Source: Bacteroidota bacterium (GTDB lineage: Bacteria; Bacteroidota; Ignavibacteria; SZUA-365). Taken from it: a stretch of 64,000 nucleotides of DNA. The translations under genes and the position numbers were made by a program. The notes beneath the pieces were generated by a model, which did no database searches, was not told the DNA's origin, and saw only the letters and a program-made list of their open reading frames with translations. Of the stretch, positions 63,036 to 64,000 are shown in pieces; the first letter of the stretch is position 1, and each line of letters starts with the position of its first letter. The stretch covers positions 1 to 64,000 of the forward strand of contig JAEYUG010000036.1 in NCBI GenBank assembly GCA_023432805.1, in the 5' to 3' direction.

Positions 63036-63809
63036 ATGCCGCACGACTTTCCCCCCACCTTTGCATCCCTCCTGGCCATCATGACGCGCCTCCGCCGCGA
63101 ATGTCCGTGGGACCGTGAGCAGACGCACGACTCCATCAAGGGACACACGATCGAGGAGGCCTACGAGGTGGTCGAGTCGATCGATCACAAGGACTATGAT
63201 GCGCTGCGTGCGGAGCTCGGCGATCTCTTGCTGCACGTGGTGTTCCACGCCGAGATCGCCGCGGGCGACGGGCGTTTCACGATCGACGACGTACTGGCGG
63301 GTATCATCGACAAGCTCGTGCGGCGGCATCCGCACATCTTCGGCGACACCGTGGTGGAGGGCAGCGACGATGTGCGTCGCAACTGGGAGCAGATCAAGAT
63401 GGACGAGGGACGAGAGTCGGTGATCGACGGCATTCCCGATGTGCTGCCCGCGCTGCTCAAGGCGCACCGGATGCAGGACAAGGCATCGAAGGTCGGCTTC
63501 GACTGGCCGCACCGCGAGCAGGTCTGGGAGAAGGTCGAGGAGGAGATCGGTGAACTGCGCAGCGCACTCGAAGGCGGCGAGCCCGATCGCCGCGAGGACG
63601 AGTTCGGCGACCTGCTCTTCGCGCTCGTGAATTACGCCCGGTTCATCGACGTGAATCCCGAAGACGCCCTGCGACGCACGATCAACAAGTTCTCGCGACG
63701 GTTCCGGCACGTGGAGGCGCGCTTCCGTGCCGAGGCACGCGACATGGCGGGTGCTTCCCTGGAGGAGATGGATCGCTATTGGGATGAGGCGAAGCGCCTG
63801 GGACTCTGA
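63036..63809 (+). CDS. mazG: Nucleoside triphosphate pyrophosphohydrolase MazG
   Basis: MazG hydrolyses (d)NTPs to monophosphates and helps control damaged nucleotides and stringent-response signals. The 257-residue protein has two MazG domains: RECPWDREQTHDSIKGHTIEEAYEV (quoted in part) near the start with the EExxE-type metal site, and the second with EKVEEEIGELRSAL and DEFGDLLFALVNYARF. The ATG at 63036 gives the normal N-terminus. Confidence 0.95.
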   Translation: MPHDFPPTFASLLAIMTRLRRECPWDREQTHDSIKGHTIEEAYEVVESIDHKDYDALRAELGDLLLHVVFHAEIAAGDGRFTIDDVLAGIIDKLVRRHPHIFGDTVVEGSDDVRRNWEQIKMDEGRESVIDGIPDVLPALLKAHRMQDKASKVGFDWPHREQVWEKVEEEIGELRSALEGGEPDRREDEFGDLLFALVNYARFIDVNPEDALRRTINKFSRRFRHVEARFRAEARDMAGASLEEMDRYWDEAKRLGL

Positions 63810-63875
63810 TGGGTGGTGCCGTCCGTTCGCGCGATGGGGAAGCCGTGCGCGCATGCAGCTCCGGTGGTGGCCGTC

Positions 63876-64000
63876 TCATGGGCGGGAGCGCCGATCCAGA
63901 TAGGGCAGCACGTGTGCGACGATGCGTGCGGTCGCACCGGCACGTGAATGCACGAAATCGCCCGCGAGGCTTCCTGCGCGGAGCCGCGGCTCTTCGCCGG
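63876..64000 (-). CDS. C-terminal fragment of an unidentified protein
   Basis: The frame is open on the minus strand from the window edge to a TGA at 63876-63878, giving 40 residues (GEEPRLRAGSLAGDFVHSRA, then GATARIVAHVLPYLDRRSRP). The frame is uninterrupted and converges on mazG, so it is probably the end of a gene outside the window. Too short to name. Confidence 0.5.
   Translation of the reverse strand, partial: GEEPRLRAGSLAGDFVHSRAGATARIVAHVLPYLDRRSRP

Overview
This 64 kb, GC-rich window looks like chromosome of a member of the FCB superphylum, most likely from the Ignavibacteria/Kapabacteria/Chlorobi side of Bacteroidota; that placement is inference from gene content. The main pointer is a set of five large exported proteins ending in a type IX secretion (T9SS) type A sorting domain, at 1-1176, 4155-7619, 8789-11749, 35758-37458 and 43294-46566. 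Supporting pointers are an IleRS of the eukaryote-like type 2 class with the Bacteroidota-style GXHH signature, an S46 dipeptidyl-peptidase, a TonB protein and methylmalonyl-CoA epimerase. No phage, insertion sequence, CRISPR array or rRNA operon is visible.

Layout. 1-8.1 kb holds T9SS cargo, lipoproteins and a small thioredoxin-fold protein. 7.8-8.75 kb holds a compact two-gene unit (a 53-residue protein overlapping an HTH protein) bracketed by copies of a palindromic repeat. 8.8-15 kb holds a subtilisin, purM, nth and an isolated PduT-type microcompartment shell gene. 15-25.6 kb is housekeeping (FKBP isomerase, uvrC, mce, envelope proteins, gyrA) plus a tyrosine recombinase homologue that lacks several catalytic residues. 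25.6-35.8 kb holds aat, a PfkB kinase and a tightly packed run yggS - purine nucleoside phosphorylase - DUF2905 - ileS - (H1-like)DksA - lspA - rluD. 37.4-42.8 kb holds a methyltransferase and two glycogen enzymes (a type I pullulanase-like debranching enzyme and GlgB) whose stop codons interlock. 42.8-52.5 kb is the hydrogen region: a hydrogenase maturation protease, a large ASH-repeat T9SS protein, an outer membrane protein and a complete hoxEFUYH operon for an NAD-linked group 3d-like [NiFe] hydrogenase, with a visible promoter and terminator. 52.5-64 kb holds an asparagine-synthetase-like protein without the glutaminase Cys, an S46 peptidase, a hemerythrin, tRNA-Val(CAC), ssb, an NHL protein, TonB, tRNA-Leu(CAG), uridine kinase, ftsX, mazG and the end of an unidentified gene.

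How the genes fit together. The Hox diaphorase (HoxEFU) would couple H2 oxidation or evolution by HoxYH to NAD(H). The adjacent protease would trim the C-terminal extension of HoxH; the Hyp cofactor factors must lie elsewhere. GlgB and the debranching enzyme imply a stored-glycogen economy that could feed or use reductant. The T9SS proteins and S46 peptidase suggest a heterotrophic, protein-degrading surface.

The least ordinary items are the orphan PduT-like shell protein with its pore cysteine conserved, the probably inactive Xer-like protein, the palindromic repeat family around the small-ORF/HTH unit, the GXHH IleRS, and the fusion of a 16-unit Lys/Ala repeat domain to a DksA zinc finger. 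Putative promoters recovered at several independent genes share the shape TTGNNN-N17/18-TANNTT.
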